In this document: piece by piece, positions 7,729 to 16,653 of the stretch
How the letters are laid out: each line of letters begins with the position of its first letter
Position numbering within the stretch: the first letter of the stretch is position 1
Assembly: GCF_001425705.1 (NCBI RefSeq)
Contig: NZ_LMDC01000030.1
Coordinates: forward strand, 186,001-250,000
Direction of reading: 5' to 3'
Length of the DNA stretch: 64,000 nt
From: Pelomonas sp. Root1217
GTDB taxonomy: Bacteria; Pseudomonadota; Gammaproteobacteria; Burkholderiales; Burkholderiaceae_C
Position numbers and translations under genes: made by a program
Notes under the pieces: model-generated
Databases searched by the model: none
What the model was told of the DNA's origin: nothing
The model's input: the letters and a program-made list of their open reading frames with translations, nothing else

Positions 7729-8541
7729 ATGAAACGTGCTCTCTCGGCAATCAGCCTTCTTGTACTCAGCCTGTCCGCTCATGCGGACTTCGATGCACAC
7801 GTCTCGATCAGCGGGTTGAACTTCGAACTCATCGACTTAGACCTCAACGACGGTATATCACCCTCTATTAGTTTTGGTTATGGTTGGGGCGCCGGCGGCA
7901 TCCACCTTCACACAGCCCAAATTAACGAAACGCTCAAGTCAGATATCGGGGCATTTACTGAGATTAACCGCTCCTTGGTAACTGGCCCGCTATCGGGTCA
8001 ATACAGTTTTGAAGGAGGCAATATTGGAGCGTTTGCGACGCGCACCAGCATCCACTCCGACCTCGACGTTATCGCGTACGGGGAGAACCCGGAAGCGTTG
8101 TCTGGGACAACATGGCGATTAAATATGGAAGTTTCCGCCAATACCCTGTTGAAAGTATCCGCGACAGGAAAAATTGAGGCTCTCTCGAACTTGACGATGA
8201 TTCACCCTGAGAACTACAACCAAGCAGAAATCGGAGCAGAACTCAGGGTCTACGCCGGAATATATGGATCGGACAAGATCGAATACTTTGCGCCGGGGAA
8301 TCTCTTAACCTTTTCGGAAATTCGCGAAAAGACCCTCTCCGTAACGATGGAGAACGATTGGAATAGATCACAACCGATGTCTATCTATCTTAATACTTAT
8401 GCGTACCATACTGTTTCGGAAGTCCCCGAACCGACGACAGCGGGCCTCATTGCTTGCGGCTTACTTCTGCTCGGGACATCGACAAGGGTGCGCCGCACGT
8501 GCGGTCACAAACCTGCATCGCGAAGCACGTCGAGCAGTTGA
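7729..8541 (+). CDS. PEP-CTERM sorting-domain protein (lower GC)
   Basis: This 270-residue secreted protein has a signal peptide (MKRALSAISLLVLSLSAHA) and a PEP-CTERM tail (VPEPTTAGLIACGLLLLGTSTRVRR). It carries an extra extension of about 14 residues after the Arg cluster, which is unusual, since these tails normally end there. The GGAGG site 5 bases before the ATG fixes the start. Base composition and codon use are visibly less GC-rich than in all neighbours (many TAT, ATT, GAA and AAT codons), suggesting recent acquisition. No catalytic motif was seen. Confidence 0.83.
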   Translation: MKRALSAISLLVLSLSAHADFDAHVSISGLNFELIDLDLNDGISPSISFGYGWGAGGIHLHTAQINETLKSDIGAFTEINRSLVTGPLSGQYSFEGGNIGAFATRTSIHSDLDVIAYGENPEALSGTTWRLNMEVSANTLLKVSATGKIEALSNLTMIHPENYNQAEIGAELRVYAGIYGSDKIEYFAPGNLLTFSEIREKTLSVTMENDWNRSQPMSIYLNTYAYHTVSEVPEPTTAGLIACGLLLLGTSTRVRRTCGHKPASRSTSSS

Positions 8542-8693
8542 GAGTAGTCGCCCGGAAGTCCATGGGCCATGGCTAAGCGCACACACTCCCACGGACGAAT
8601 TCGGCCGCACGTCCCCAGCAAATCGCCGTTCAGGAGTAGCCAGCCTCTGTCAAAAACCGGTCATGCCATTGATGGCTGTCTATTCAGCAAGTC

Positions 8694-9425
8694 TTAGCAC
8701 TTGATCCCGGCGTGCAGGGCGACGATGCCGGCGCTGAGGTTGTGCACGTCCACATGACCGAAGCCCGCCGTCTTCATCATGGCCTTGAGTGTGGCCTGGT
8801 CGGGATGCATGCGAATGGACTCGGCCAGGTATTTGTAGCTCTCGGCGTCGCCAGCGAACAGCGAGCCCAGCTTGGGCAGGATGTTGAAGGAGTACCAGTC
8901 GTAGGGCTTCTTCAGCGGCTCGGCGATGCGGGAGAACTCCAGCACTAGCAGCCGGCCGCCTGGCTTGAGCACGCGGCACATCTCGGCCAGGGCCTGCTCC
9001 TTGTGCGTCATGTTGCGCAGGCCGAAGGCAACGCTGACGAGGTCGAAGCTCTCGCTCTTGAAGGGCAGCTTCTCGGCGTCGGCCAGGCTGGTGGGCAGGA
9101 TCAGGCCTTCGTCCAGCAGCCGGTCGCGGCCCTGGCGCAGCATGGCCTCATTGATGTCGGTGTGCACGACGAGGCCGTTCTCGCCGACCTTGCGGGCGAA
9201 GGCGCGCGACAGGTCACCGGTGCCGCCGGCGATGTCCAGGGCTCGCTCGCCCGGCTTCAGGTTGGCGACCTGCACGGTGTAGGCCTTCCAGGCCCGGTGC
9301 ATGCCGGCCGACATGAGGTCATTCATTAGGTCGTACTTGGAGGCGACCGAGTCGAAGACGCCACGGACCTTGGTGGCCTTCTCGTTCTCGTCGACCTGCT
9401 GGAAACCGAAATGGGTTTGAGTCAT
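8694..9425 (-). CDS. ubiE: UbiE/MenG C-methyltransferase
   Basis: This 243-residue class I SAM-dependent methyltransferase carries out the C-methylation step of ubiquinone (and menaquinone, where made) synthesis in the cytoplasm. The start [34 protein letters not shown] is the UbiE signature. It is followed by the SAM-binding [12 protein letters not shown] (near residue 65) and by [16 protein letters not shown] and [16 protein letters not shown] chose the Met at 9425 (MTQTHFGF); an upstream in-frame extension lacks conservation. The DUF971 gene ends 17 bases upstream on the same strand, a standard pairing in Burkholderiales. Confidence 0.95.
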   Translation of the reverse strand: MTQTHFGFQQVDENEKATKVRGVFDSVASKYDLMNDLMSAGMHRAWKAYTVQVANLKPGERALDIAGGTGDLSRAFARKVGENGLVVHTDINEAMLRQGRDRLLDEGLILPTSLADAEKLPFKSESFDLVSVAFGLRNMTHKEQALAEMCRVLKPGGRLLVLEFSRIAEPLKKPYDWYSFNILPKLGSLFAGDAESYKYLAESIRMHPDQATLKAMMKTAGFGHVDVHNLSAGIVALHAGIKC

Positions 9426-9442
9426 GGATTCAGTGCCGGGAT

Positions 9443-9835
9443 TCAATGCGAATGGCAGCTGCCGCCGCCTTTGACAGGCATGGCGTCGTCGCGGCTCTTG
9501 CCAGCAGCGGCAAGGCGGGCCTCGTAGTCGAGCCAGAGGGCGTCCTGCTGGCTGCCCAGCTTGTAGAGATAGTCCCAGGTGAACAGGCCGCTGGCGTGGC
9601 CGTCAGAGAACTCGGGCCGCACGGCGTAGTGGCCGACCGGCTCCAGGTTGCTGATGCCCACGTCGCGCTTGCCCGTCTGCAGCACTTCTTGGCCCGGGCC
9701 ATGGCCCATGACCTCGGCCGAAGGACTGTAGACGCGCATCAGCTCGAAGGGGATGCGAAAGCGCGCGCCGTCGTCGAAGGCAATCTCCAGCACGCGGGAG
9801 TGCTGGTGGACGGTAAGGTCGGTGGGAGCGGGCAT
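9443..9835 (-). CDS. DUF971 protein (gamma-butyrobetaine hydroxylase-like N-terminal domain)
   Basis: This small 130-residue protein has the DUF971 pattern: [33 protein letters not shown], then [28 protein letters not shown]. It ends in a His/Cys tail (GGGSCHSH) that could bind metal. The domain resembles the N-terminal domain of gamma-butyrobetaine hydroxylase but lacks the catalytic part. In betaproteobacteria it usually precedes ubiE, as here, and its role is not established. A longer frame continues upstream through pstS in a different phase and is not real; the ATG at 9835 fits the domain start. Confidence 0.88.
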   Translation of the reverse strand: MPAPTDLTVHQHSRVLEIAFDDGARFRIPFELMRVYSPSAEVMGHGPGQEVLQTGKRDVGISNLEPVGHYAVRPEFSDGHASGLFTWDYLYKLGSQQDALWLDYEARLAAAGKSRDDAMPVKGGGSCHSH

Positions 9836-9849
9836 CCGCCGAGTTTCGC

Positions 9850-10893
9850 TCAGAACGCCTGGTAGGCCGGCAGCAGGCCGTCCCTGGGGCGCACCTGCGT
9901 GAAACGCGCCGCCAGGCGGGACTGCACGCTGATGGGCAGCGGCGCGAAGCCCGTCCCACGCGTCAGGTCGTCGCCATGCATGAAGCACCAGTAGAGGAAC
10001 TTCAGCGCGCCCAGCGCCCTGGCCGCCGTGGCGGGTTCGGCATCCACGAGCACGAAGCTGGTCAAGGTGATCGGCCAGGCGTCGTTGCCCGGGCGGTCCA
10101 GCAGCGTGGCGAGGTCGTCGCCCTGGCGGTGCACGTCGCTCTCCAGGACGGCGGCGCGAAAGCCCTGCTCGGTCGGCAGCACGAAGCGGCCGGCCGCGTT
10201 GCGCAGCTTCACGGCGGCCAGCTTGTCGCGCAGCATGCGGTCGTAGGAGACATAGGCGATGGCCCCCGGCGTGGCGCGCAGCGTCTGCACCATGCCGTCG
10301 TTGCCCTCCGCCTTCAGTGGGTCGCTCGGCCAGGCGGGCAGTTGGCCGATGCCGACATCGCTCTTGAACGCGGCCGAAACGCCCGCGAGATAGCGGCTGA
10401 AGCCCTCGGTGGTGCCCGATTTCTCCGCACGCACGACGCGCTTGATCGCCAGGCTCGGCAGGCCGACGCCTGGGTTCAGCGCCGCGATGCGGCCATCGTT
10501 CCAGACCTTGATGCGGCCCTGGAAGATGTCGGCCAGCACCTCGCCGTCGAGCTGCAGCGGCGCGGCCAGCGGCAGATGGACGACCGGCACGACGCCACCG
10601 ATCAGCATCGGGATCTGCACGAGCTTCTGCTTGGCCAGTTCGGACGGTGGCAGCGGCGCGTCGGTGCCGCCGAAGTCCACCTTGCGGGCGCCGATCTGCT
10701 TGATGCCGTCGCCCGAGCCGGTGCCCTTGTAGGCAACAGCGCCGCCGCCGGCCTTCTGGAAGGCGCGCGCCCAGGTCTCGTAGACCTTGGACGGAAAGGT
10801 GGCGCCCTGCCCTTGCACGGGCTGGGCGAAGGCCGCTGAGGACAGCAGAAGTGAGGCAGCGAGGGCCAGCATCGGGCGCAGGAAAACGGGCAT
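9850..10893 (-). CDS. pstS: PstS-like phosphate-binding periplasmic protein
   Basis: This 347-residue periplasmic binding protein has a signal peptide (LALAASLLLSSAAFAQ). Family motifs are QGQGATFPSKVYETW at the mature start, YKGTGSGDGIKQIGARKVDFGGTDAPL for the phosphate-binding loops, and RAEKSGTTEGFSRYL in the second lobe. The pstCAB transporter genes are not next to it, so it either works with a transporter encoded elsewhere or has a specialised role. I saw no convincing Pho box in the short intergenic region shared with pepO. Confidence 0.87.
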   Translation of the reverse strand: MPVFLRPMLALAASLLLSSAAFAQPVQGQGATFPSKVYETWARAFQKAGGGAVAYKGTGSGDGIKQIGARKVDFGGTDAPLPPSELAKQKLVQIPMLIGGVVPVVHLPLAAPLQLDGEVLADIFQGRIKVWNDGRIAALNPGVGLPSLAIKRVVRAEKSGTTEGFSRYLAGVSAAFKSDVGIGQLPAWPSDPLKAEGNDGMVQTLRATPGAIAYVSYDRMLRDKLAAVKLRNAAGRFVLPTEQGFRAAVLESDVHRQGDDLATLLDRPGNDAWPITLTSFVLVDAEPATAARALGALKFLYWCFMHGDDLTRGTGFAPLPISVQSRLAARFTQVRPRDGLLPAYQAF

Positions 10894-10943
10894 GACCAGG
10901 AGCGGGTGACTTGGTGAAAACCCGCAATCATGCCCTGTGTCTT

Positions 10944-10960
10944 CCGTCCCGCGAGGACGG
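10944..10960. repeat. short perfect inverted repeat between pstS and pepO
   Basis: CCGTCC and GGACGG (10944-10949 and 10955-10960) flank a five-base loop. It lies in the 114-base divergent intergenic region and could be an operator for either gene or a leader hairpin for pepO. It is short and GC-rich, so chance is quite possible. Confidence 0.3.
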
Positions 10961-11007
10961 CGGCCGCTCTAATCTCCTAGTTTCACGGCTTCCAGCTCGT
11001 CATCTCC

Positions 11008-13038
11008 ATGCCCCGTTTCACCCGTCACCGCCTGGCCGTTGCAGCCACCTTGCTCGGTCTGGCCGCCACCGTCCAAGCCCTAGACCTGAGCGGCCTGTCC
11101 AAGGAAGTCAGCCCCTGTGATGACTTCTACGCCTTCGTAAACGGCAACTGGGAGGCCGCCACCGAGGTGCCCCCCAGCCGCGGCCGCATCGGCAACTTCG
11201 ATCAACTGCGCCAGAACAACGACGCGGTGCTGGACAGAGCGCTGAAGGAATTGGCCGAAAAGCCCGCGCTGCAGAACTCACCGGGCCTGAAGCTCATCGC
11301 GGCGTATTTCTCCAGCGGCATGGACGACGCTGCCATCGAGGCGCGCGGCATCAGCTCGATCACGCCGCTGCTGAACCGGATTGACGGCCTGCAGCGCCGC
11401 GAAGACCTGCCGACCCTGCTGGCACTGCTGAACCGCAGCGGCATACACGCGCCCCTGAACTTCAGCGTGCAGGCTGACCGCAAGGACACGCGCCGCAACG
11501 TGCTGGCGCTTTCGCAGTCGGGCCTGGGCCTGCCGGACCGTGACGACTACTTCCGCAGCGACGAGCGCACACGCGCAGTCAGCGCCGCCTACCGCAGCTT
11601 CGCCCAGACCCTGCTCGCCACCGCCGGCCGGCCGGCCGGCGATGCCGAGCTGGACGCGCTGATCGGCTTCGAGGCTCAACTGGCCGAGGCCACCCGCGAG
11701 CGCGCCAGGCTGCGCGATCCGAACGCCAGCTACAACCCGATGAGCCCGGCGGAATTGGCCGCAGCCGCACCGGGGGTGGACTGGAGCGCCTATCTGGCCG
11801 TGCTGACCGCGGGCGCCAAGCCGCCGCAGCGCTTCCTCGTGGGCCAGCCGGAATTTGCCACCCGCTTGGCCAAGCTGGCCGCCGATGCGCCGCTGGACCT
11901 CTGGCGCCGCTACCTGGCGGTGCGCGTACTGGACACCTTGTCGACCCGCCTGCCCAAGGCCTACGCCACGGCCTCGTTCGAGTACCGCGGCAAGGCCATC
12001 ACCGGCCTGCAGGCCCCGCCGCCGCGCAGTGAGGACGTCATCCTGCAGATCGGCGGGCGCACCGGCGGCGAGCCGATGGGCCTGGCACTGGGCGAAGTGT
12101 TCGTCACACGCGCCTTCTCGCCCGAAGCACAAAAGCGCGCGGGGCTGCTCGTGGAAGACGTGCGCGCCAGCATGAAGGAGCGCATCGAGAAGCTGGAATG
12201 GATGACGCCCGGCACCAAGGCCAAGGCGCTGGAAAAGCTGGCCAACATGCAGGCCAAGATCGGTGCGCCCGAGAAGTGGCCGCAATACGAGGGTTTGCAG
12301 CTCAGCGCCAACGACTATGCCGGCAACTGGCTCAGGGTCTCGCTGTGGCACAGCGGCCAGCAGGTCAAGGACTTGGATGCGCCGGTGGAGCGTGGGCGCT
12401 GGCGCATGGCGCCGCATATCGTCAATGCGCAGGCGGGCGGCCTCAACGAGATCACCCTTCCGGCCGGCATCCTGCAGCCGCCGTTTTTTGACGCCAAGGC
12501 TGACGACGCGACCAATTACGGCGGCATCGGCGCGGTCATCGGCCACGAGATCACCCACCACTTCGATGACAGCGGGCGCAACTTCGACGCCATCGGCTCG
12601 TTGACCGACTGGTGGACGCCGGCCGACGCCGCCGGCTACAAGGCCCGCGCCGACAAGGTGGCCGACCGCTACGCCGCAATCTCGCCGCTGCCCGGCTACA
12701 ACATCAACGGCCGACTCACGCTGGGCGAGAACATCTCCGACATGTCGGGTTTGCCTATCGCCTACGAAGGCCTGCAGCGCGCGCTCAAGCGCAGCGGTGG
12801 CGCTGACAAGAAGATCGACGGCTACACGCCGGCACAACGCTTCTTCATCAGCAACGCGCTGGTGTGGCGATCCAAGGTGCGCACCGAGTTCCTCATCAAC
12901 CAGGTGCGAACCGATCCGCACTCGCCGGCCAAGTACCGCGTGCTGACGCCGATGAGCAACACGGCGTACTTCGCGCAGGCGTTCTCGTGCAAGGCGGAGA
13001 GTGCGATGGTGGCGAGCGATCCGCTGACGGTGTGGTGA
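11008..13038 (+). CDS. pepO: M13-family zinc metallopeptidase (PepO/neprilysin-like)
   Basis: This 676-residue exported endopeptidase has a signal peptide ending near VQALD. The start of the N-terminal domain (CDDFYAFVNGNWEAATEVP) is a typical M13 opening. The zinc site is HEITH within GHEITHHFDDSGRNFD near residue 512, with the third ligand Glu in ENISDMSGL near residue 573. The conserved substrate region VNAQ..LNEITLPAGILQPPFF is also intact. The length is normal for the family. It probably degrades peptides in the periplasm. It is divergent from pstS and convergent with the S8 protease gene. Confidence 0.93.
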   Translation: MPRFTRHRLAVAATLLGLAATVQALDLSGLSKEVSPCDDFYAFVNGNWEAATEVPPSRGRIGNFDQLRQNNDAVLDRALKELAEKPALQNSPGLKLIAAYFSSGMDDAAIEARGISSITPLLNRIDGLQRREDLPTLLALLNRSGIHAPLNFSVQADRKDTRRNVLALSQSGLGLPDRDDYFRSDERTRAVSAAYRSFAQTLLATAGRPAGDAELDALIGFEAQLAEATRERARLRDPNASYNPMSPAELAAAAPGVDWSAYLAVLTAGAKPPQRFLVGQPEFATRLAKLAADAPLDLWRRYLAVRVLDTLSTRLPKAYATASFEYRGKAITGLQAPPPRSEDVILQIGGRTGGEPMGLALGEVFVTRAFSPEAQKRAGLLVEDVRASMKERIEKLEWMTPGTKAKALEKLANMQAKIGAPEKWPQYEGLQLSANDYAGNWLRVSLWHSGQQVKDLDAPVERGRWRMAPHIVNAQAGGLNEITLPAGILQPPFFDAKADDATNYGGIGAVIGHEITHHFDDSGRNFDAIGSLTDWWTPADAAGYKARADKVADRYAAISPLPGYNINGRLTLGENISDMSGLPIAYEGLQRALKRSGGADKKIDGYTPAQRFFISNALVWRSKVRTEFLINQVRTDPHSPAKYRVLTPMSNTAYFAQAFSCKAESAMVASDPLTVW

Positions 13039-13070
13039 GATGGGGTTCGCGCCCGACAAAAGCATCCGGC

Positions 13071-13096
13071 AACAAAAAACGGGGCCGAAGCCCCGT
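13071..13096 (-). terminator. rho-independent terminator of the S8 protease gene
   Basis: A 7-bp stem, ACGGGGC/GCCCCGT (13079-13085 and 13090-13096), has a CGAA tetraloop. It is flanked at its low-coordinate side by an A-run (AACAAAAAA, 13071-13079), which is a T-run when read on the minus strand. It lies 24 bases past the stop of the minus-strand protease gene and also separates it from the convergent pepO. Downstream on the plus strand there is no T-run, so it acts mainly on the minus strand. Confidence 0.85.
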
Positions 13097-13119
13097 CCCC
13101 ATTCAACAGACCAAACCGC

Positions 13120-14937
13120 TTACCACTGCAGCTTGAGCGTGTACGCGCCGGTACCGCTGTAGCGCAGCACCTGCACATACAGCGTCACCGAGCCCGAGCC
13201 GCCATTGGCGTAGCTCGCGCTGTCGACCTGCCCCGCCGCCTTCTCGCTCTTGGCCAGCGTCGTGCCGGAGCTGTTCTTGACGTAGAGGTCGAAATCATTG
13301 CTGCTGCTGCCCATGGTCAGCGTCGCGGACAGCGTCTTGCCGGCCGGCAGCGTCACCTTGAAGTAGTCCGTGTCGCTGGTCGAGCTGATCGTGCCGGCCA
13401 CGTTGGCCGGTGCCGAGACGGTGTTGGCCGCCGAGATCGAGCCGTTGGACTCGGTCTCGTTGACCGTCGGCAGGCCGCCCGTGCCCGTGATGGCCGCCAC
13501 CGCAGCCGCCGCGTCCAGGATGCCGGCGCCGCATTGCGAGCAGCTACCGGGGAAGGCGCGGGCGCTGCTGATCAGCGCGGCCTTTATCTGGTCGGGCGTG
13601 GCGGTCGGCTTGGCACTCATCATCAGTGCGACGACACCGGCCACGTGGGGCGTGGCCATGGACGTGCCCTGGTAGTAGGCATAGCTGTCCGAACCCGGCG
13701 CCTTGGTACCGGCGTTCAGCGTGCTGAGGATGCCGTTGCTGCTGCTGGAGCGCACATCACCACCGGGTGCCGCCAGTGTCACGATGGAGCCGTAGTTCGA
13801 GTAGTAGGCGCGGGCACCATTGCGGTCTGTGGCCGCCACGGCAACCACGCCGGAGCAGTTCGCCGGGTTGGAGTTGCTTGCGTTCTGGTTCTCGTTGCCG
13901 GCCGCGACGATGACGCTGGTGCCGCGCGAACGCGCGCTGTTGATGGCGTTCTGCGAGGTCGTGTCGCACGCGCCGCCGCCGCCCAGGGACATGTTGATGA
14001 CCTTGGCCGGCGTCGCGTTGGTGGGCAGGCCCGAGACACTGCCGCCGGAAGCCCAGACCATGCCGTCGGCGATGTCGGAGGTGTAGCCGCCGCACTTGCC
14101 GAGCACGCGAACAGGCTGCACCTTGGCGTTGAAGGCGATGCCGGCCACGCCGGTGGCGTTGTTGGTCTTGGCCGCAATGGTGCCGGCCACATGGGTGCCG
14201 TGCCAACTGGAGTTGCTGGCCGGCTCGCCGGTGCCGCATTCGCCCGCGGCCACCCAGTCGCCTGGGTCGCTCGGGTCGCTGTCGCGCGCAGAGCCGTCGT
14301 TGGAGACGGCCGTGTCGTTGATCATGTCGTAGCCGGCCACGATCTGGCCGGACAGGTCGGCGTGCGGGCGGTAGCCGGTGTCGATGACGGCCACGACGAC
14401 GCCCGAGCCGGTGGACAGGTCCCAGGCCGCTGGGGCGCGGATGCCGCCGGTCGTCTCGTACAGGTCCCACTGGGAGCTGTAGCTCGTGTCGTTGGGCGTG
14501 AACATCGGGTACATCTTGCGGTCTGGTTCCGCGTAGGCGATGTTGGGGTCGGCCGCCTTCAGCTGGTTGGCCAGGCTCTGCATCTCGCCGTGCGAGAGCG
14601 CCTTGTCGAGCTTGTAGATGTGGGCGCCAGTGCCCATCTGCCGCAGCACGCGGGCCTTGGCGCCGCGCAGGGCCAGGGTCGAGTTGACGGCATTCAGGCG
14701 AGCTTCCAGTGCGTTGGCAGTGATGCCAACGGCGCGCAGCACGGTGGCGTCCTGGGCATCAACCTGGGAGGCGTCGCGGTAGCTGACGATGAGGCGGTCG
14801 GTACTGCTGGCACGCACCAGGCTGGCAACGCCCGCGTCAACCTGGCTGTTGGATACGCCAGCCTGGCTGGCACCCGCCGTCAGCAGGCCACAGGCCAGTG
14901 CGAGCAGGGTTCTCTTGTTGGCAAAAGCAAAACTCAT
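13120..14937 (-). CDS. S8 subtilisin-family serine protease with C-terminal PPC domain
   Basis: This is a secreted protease of 605 residues. It has a signal peptide (LLALACGLLTAGASQAG) and a pro-region of about 100 residues. The catalytic triad is Asp near residue 181 (VVAVIDTGYRPHADL), His near 244 (SSWHGTHVAGTIA) and Ser near 427 (GTSMATPHVAGVVALM). The last 100 residues form a pre-peptidase C-terminal (PPC) beta domain that is commonly removed on maturation. Several Cys (AGECGTG, GKCGGY, GACDTT, SCSQCG) suggest disulfides. I chose Met at 14937, just before the basic and hydrophobic signal sequence. It has its own terminator. Confidence 0.93.
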   Translation of the reverse strand: MSFAFANKRTLLALACGLLTAGASQAGVSNSQVDAGVASLVRASSTDRLIVSYRDASQVDAQDATVLRAVGITANALEARLNAVNSTLALRGAKARVLRQMGTGAHIYKLDKALSHGEMQSLANQLKAADPNIAYAEPDRKMYPMFTPNDTSYSSQWDLYETTGGIRAPAAWDLSTGSGVVVAVIDTGYRPHADLSGQIVAGYDMINDTAVSNDGSARDSDPSDPGDWVAAGECGTGEPASNSSWHGTHVAGTIAAKTNNATGVAGIAFNAKVQPVRVLGKCGGYTSDIADGMVWASGGSVSGLPTNATPAKVINMSLGGGGACDTTSQNAINSARSRGTSVIVAAGNENQNASNSNPANCSGVVAVAATDRNGARAYYSNYGSIVTLAAPGGDVRSSSSNGILSTLNAGTKAPGSDSYAYYQGTSMATPHVAGVVALMMSAKPTATPDQIKAALISSARAFPGSCSQCGAGILDAAAAVAAITGTGGLPTVNETESNGSISAANTVSAPANVAGTISSTSDTDYFKVTLPAGKTLSATLTMGSSSNDFDLYVKNSSGTTLAKSEKAAGQVDSASYANGGSGSVTLYVQVLRYSGTGAYTLKLQW

Positions 14938-15370
14938 TTGTGGTGGTTCCGGAAAAGTCACCGTGGCGGACGGCGCACCGGCTCGGCCCGCGGGATCTCC
15001 ACGAGGAGCACCACTGTGTTCAGCTCGTCGACAGGACTCAACCCAACAACAAAACGGTCCTGGCCGACATGGCGCATCCGAAGCGGGCCGCAGTGTCTTC
15101 GTGACGCGAAGGCAGCCTTGTCGCCGGCCGCAGTGACGGAAGTAACCCTAGCGGGGAATCACGGATGACAGTGCCCGTGACCAATGGCATGCGCACGCTC
15201 GAGCATGCCATTCGACCCGGCTGCAATTCGGTCGCGGTTTTCAGCGGGTCGTCGCATGCCACCGGCAACTCATCACTTACGACTTGGGACCGCTCATTCG
15301 CGCGCCTAGCCTGAGCACAGGTCGACGCGTTTTGCGTCCCTTGTCCACACAACCCCAACAGGAGCTCGTC
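14938..15370. other. 433-bp divergent intergenic region
   Basis: This region must hold the promoters of the S8 protease (minus) and the small secreted protein (plus). Apart from the strong inverted repeat at 15183-15212, listed separately, I see no gene and no clear -35/-10 pair. Confidence 0.6.
15183..15212. promoter_or_regulatory. perfect 10-bp inverted repeat, candidate operator
   Basis: AATGGCATGC (15183-15192) and GCATGCCATT (15203-15212) are exact reverse complements separated by 10 bases. One turn of helix between half-sites is a geometry used by many dimeric regulators. It sits between the divergent S8 protease and the secreted-protein gene at 15371, 158 bases before the latter's ATG. 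An RNA hairpin is an alternative reading, but no T-run follows. Confidence 0.5.
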
Positions 15371-15874
15371 ATGTCAAACCGCTACTCTCTGGCTCAGCGC
15401 ACACCCCTGCTCAACGGCCTGTTCGCCGGCATCGCCTGCGCCGTCACGCTGACCCTCACCGCCGGGCCCGCGCTGGCCGAGCCGGGTGATCTCGAGCGCG
15501 TTGAAATCAATGGCCGCGTCGTCGAGGCGCCGGCGCGCTACGACGTGCACGCGGCTTGCGCCGATCTCGAAGGCCAGCTGCAAAGCGCACTGGAGCGCAC
15601 CTGGGTTGTCGAGGGCCGCTACGGCGAGGTGAATGTGCAATTCGTCATGAAGAACGGCGAGGTCGGCGCCGTGCAGGCCAAGGGCATATCCAACCTCGTG
15701 GCTCGAAATGTGCGCACTGCAGTGAACCGTCTTCAGTGCGGCCCGCAGCTCACGGCCGACGCGCAGATCTACCGCTTCAATGTCAACTTCATCAACCCGC
15801 GCGCGCCGTCATCAGACGCAGCGACAGCCGGCAACAAGTCCAGGGGCGTGCGTGTCGCGCTGATCAGCCGCTGA
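15371..15874 (+). CDS. secreted protein of unknown function, TonB-C-terminus-like fold possible
   Basis: This 167-residue protein has a long signal peptide (LLNGLFAGIACAVTLTLTAGPALAEPG). AGGAG lies 8 bases before the chosen ATG. The central part (GEVNVQFVMKNGEVGAVQAKGISNLVARNVRTAVNRLQC) has the rhythm of a TonB C-terminal-type domain: strand, strand, helix, with a Gly-turn. The two mature Cys may form a disulfide. I do not recognise a named family. It overlaps the convergent HIT gene by 11 bases at its 3' end. Confidence 0.7.
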   Translation: MSNRYSLAQRTPLLNGLFAGIACAVTLTLTAGPALAEPGDLERVEINGRVVEAPARYDVHAACADLEGQLQSALERTWVVEGRYGEVNVQFVMKNGEVGAVQAKGISNLVARNVRTAVNRLQCGPQLTADAQIYRFNVNFINPRAPSSDAATAGNKSRGVRVALISR

Positions 15875-16283
15875 GCGCCTGCGCTATTGCAGCGTCAACG
15901 GCCTCCAGGGGCCGCGCCAGCGAAGGCGCGGTCTCCCGCTGGGCGGGCGCCCATATCGGTGCCGGGAAGTGGCTGTCGTTCTGGAAACGCGCGATGACAT
16001 GCCAGTGCAGATGCGGCACGACATTGCCGAGACTGGCGATGTTGACCTTGGTCGGCGCGAGCAAAGACCTTAAGGTCCGCTCGATCTCGGTGACAGCGTC
16101 CATGCAGGCGTGTCTATCCGTGACCGAGAGGTCACTGAACTCGGCGACATGGGCGTTCCAGATGAGTCGATAGAAGGCCGGAAAACGTCGTGCCTCGTCG
16201 CCGTCGGTGACGCGCACGACGCGGAACTGCGGCGTGCGCGCGACGACGAAGCCGCCGTCGGTGGAGCACAGCGGGCAAGGCAT
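15864..16283 (-). CDS. HIT-family nucleotide hydrolase/transferase
   Basis: This 139-residue cytoplasmic protein has the histidine-triad motif HLHWHVIAR near residue 93. It begins with MPCPLC and continues with FRVVRV..GDEARRFPAFYRLIWNAHVAEFSDLS, as in a bacterial HIT subgroup usually annotated as a HIT-domain protein or diadenosine tetraphosphate hydrolase. The substrate is not predictable beyond nucleotide phosphoramidates or dinucleotides. An in-frame start 13 codons upstream is possible, but the zinc-like MPCPLC opening fits the family. It starts 4 bases after the oxygenase gene and is probably its operon partner. Confidence 0.9.
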   Translation of the reverse strand: MPCPLCSTDGGFVVARTPQFRVVRVTDGDEARRFPAFYRLIWNAHVAEFSDLSVTDRHACMDAVTEIERTLRSLLAPTKVNIASLGNVVPHLHWHVIARFQNDSHFPAPIWAPAQRETAPSLARPLEAVDAAIAQALSG

Positions 16284-16287
16284 GGGA

Positions 16288-16653
16288 TCACCCTTTCCTA
16301 ATCCAGCCGACCGACAGCACATACCGGCTGCCGCCCTCCACGCGCGTCACGCTGTGCTCGCAGGCATCGGGTCGGAAGAACTTTATGCGCCGGCTCTGCC
16401 AGATAGGCGTCGCGCAAACGAACTCGCCACCGCGGGGCGAGGCCTTCAAAACGACGTTGAGCCGGTAGTGCTGCCCCGCCTGCACGGGGTCGGTGTGCGG
16501 CGGTATGGCACTGCCATCGGGGTAGCGGATCAGGTAGCTGTCGAACGGCAAAGGCCACCGCGCCGTGAGAAGCAACATCTTGTCGTAGCCGCTGCCCTGG
16601 CGCCCGCGCTGCCACCGGAAGGCGGTGCGCAGGTAGCCCGGGAGCGTCGTCAC
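16288..16653 (-). CDS. small 2OG-Fe(II) oxygenase
   Basis: This 121-residue protein has a double-stranded beta-helix dioxygenase core. The iron ligands are His and Asp in PPHTDPV and a distal His in [19 protein letters not shown], where the nearby Arg could bind 2-oxoglutarate. The start is a GTG overlapping the stop of the large oxidoreductase gene (GTGA), so it is translationally coupled to it. It is shorter than most family members and keeps only the catalytic core. The substrate is unknown. Confidence 0.8.
   Translation of the reverse strand: MTTLPGYLRTAFRWQRGRQGSGYDKMLLLTARWPLPFDSYLIRYPDGSAIPPHTDPVQAGQHYRLNVVLKASPRGGEFVCATPIWQSRRIKFFRPDACEHSVTRVEGGSRYVLSVGWIRKG

Noticed and set aside
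9443-10927. 494-codon minus-strand frame covering the DUF971 gene and pstS
   Set aside because: Only the last 130 codons (from 9835) match a protein family. The upstream part is an out-of-phase reading of pstS.
11278-13065. 595-codon minus-strand frame opposite pepO
   Set aside because: It is antisense to an M13 peptidase with an intact zinc site, and no motif is seen in the translation.
13534-15168. 544-codon plus-strand frame opposite the S8 protease
   Set aside because: It is antisense to a protease with a complete catalytic triad; the composition is typical of a shadow frame.
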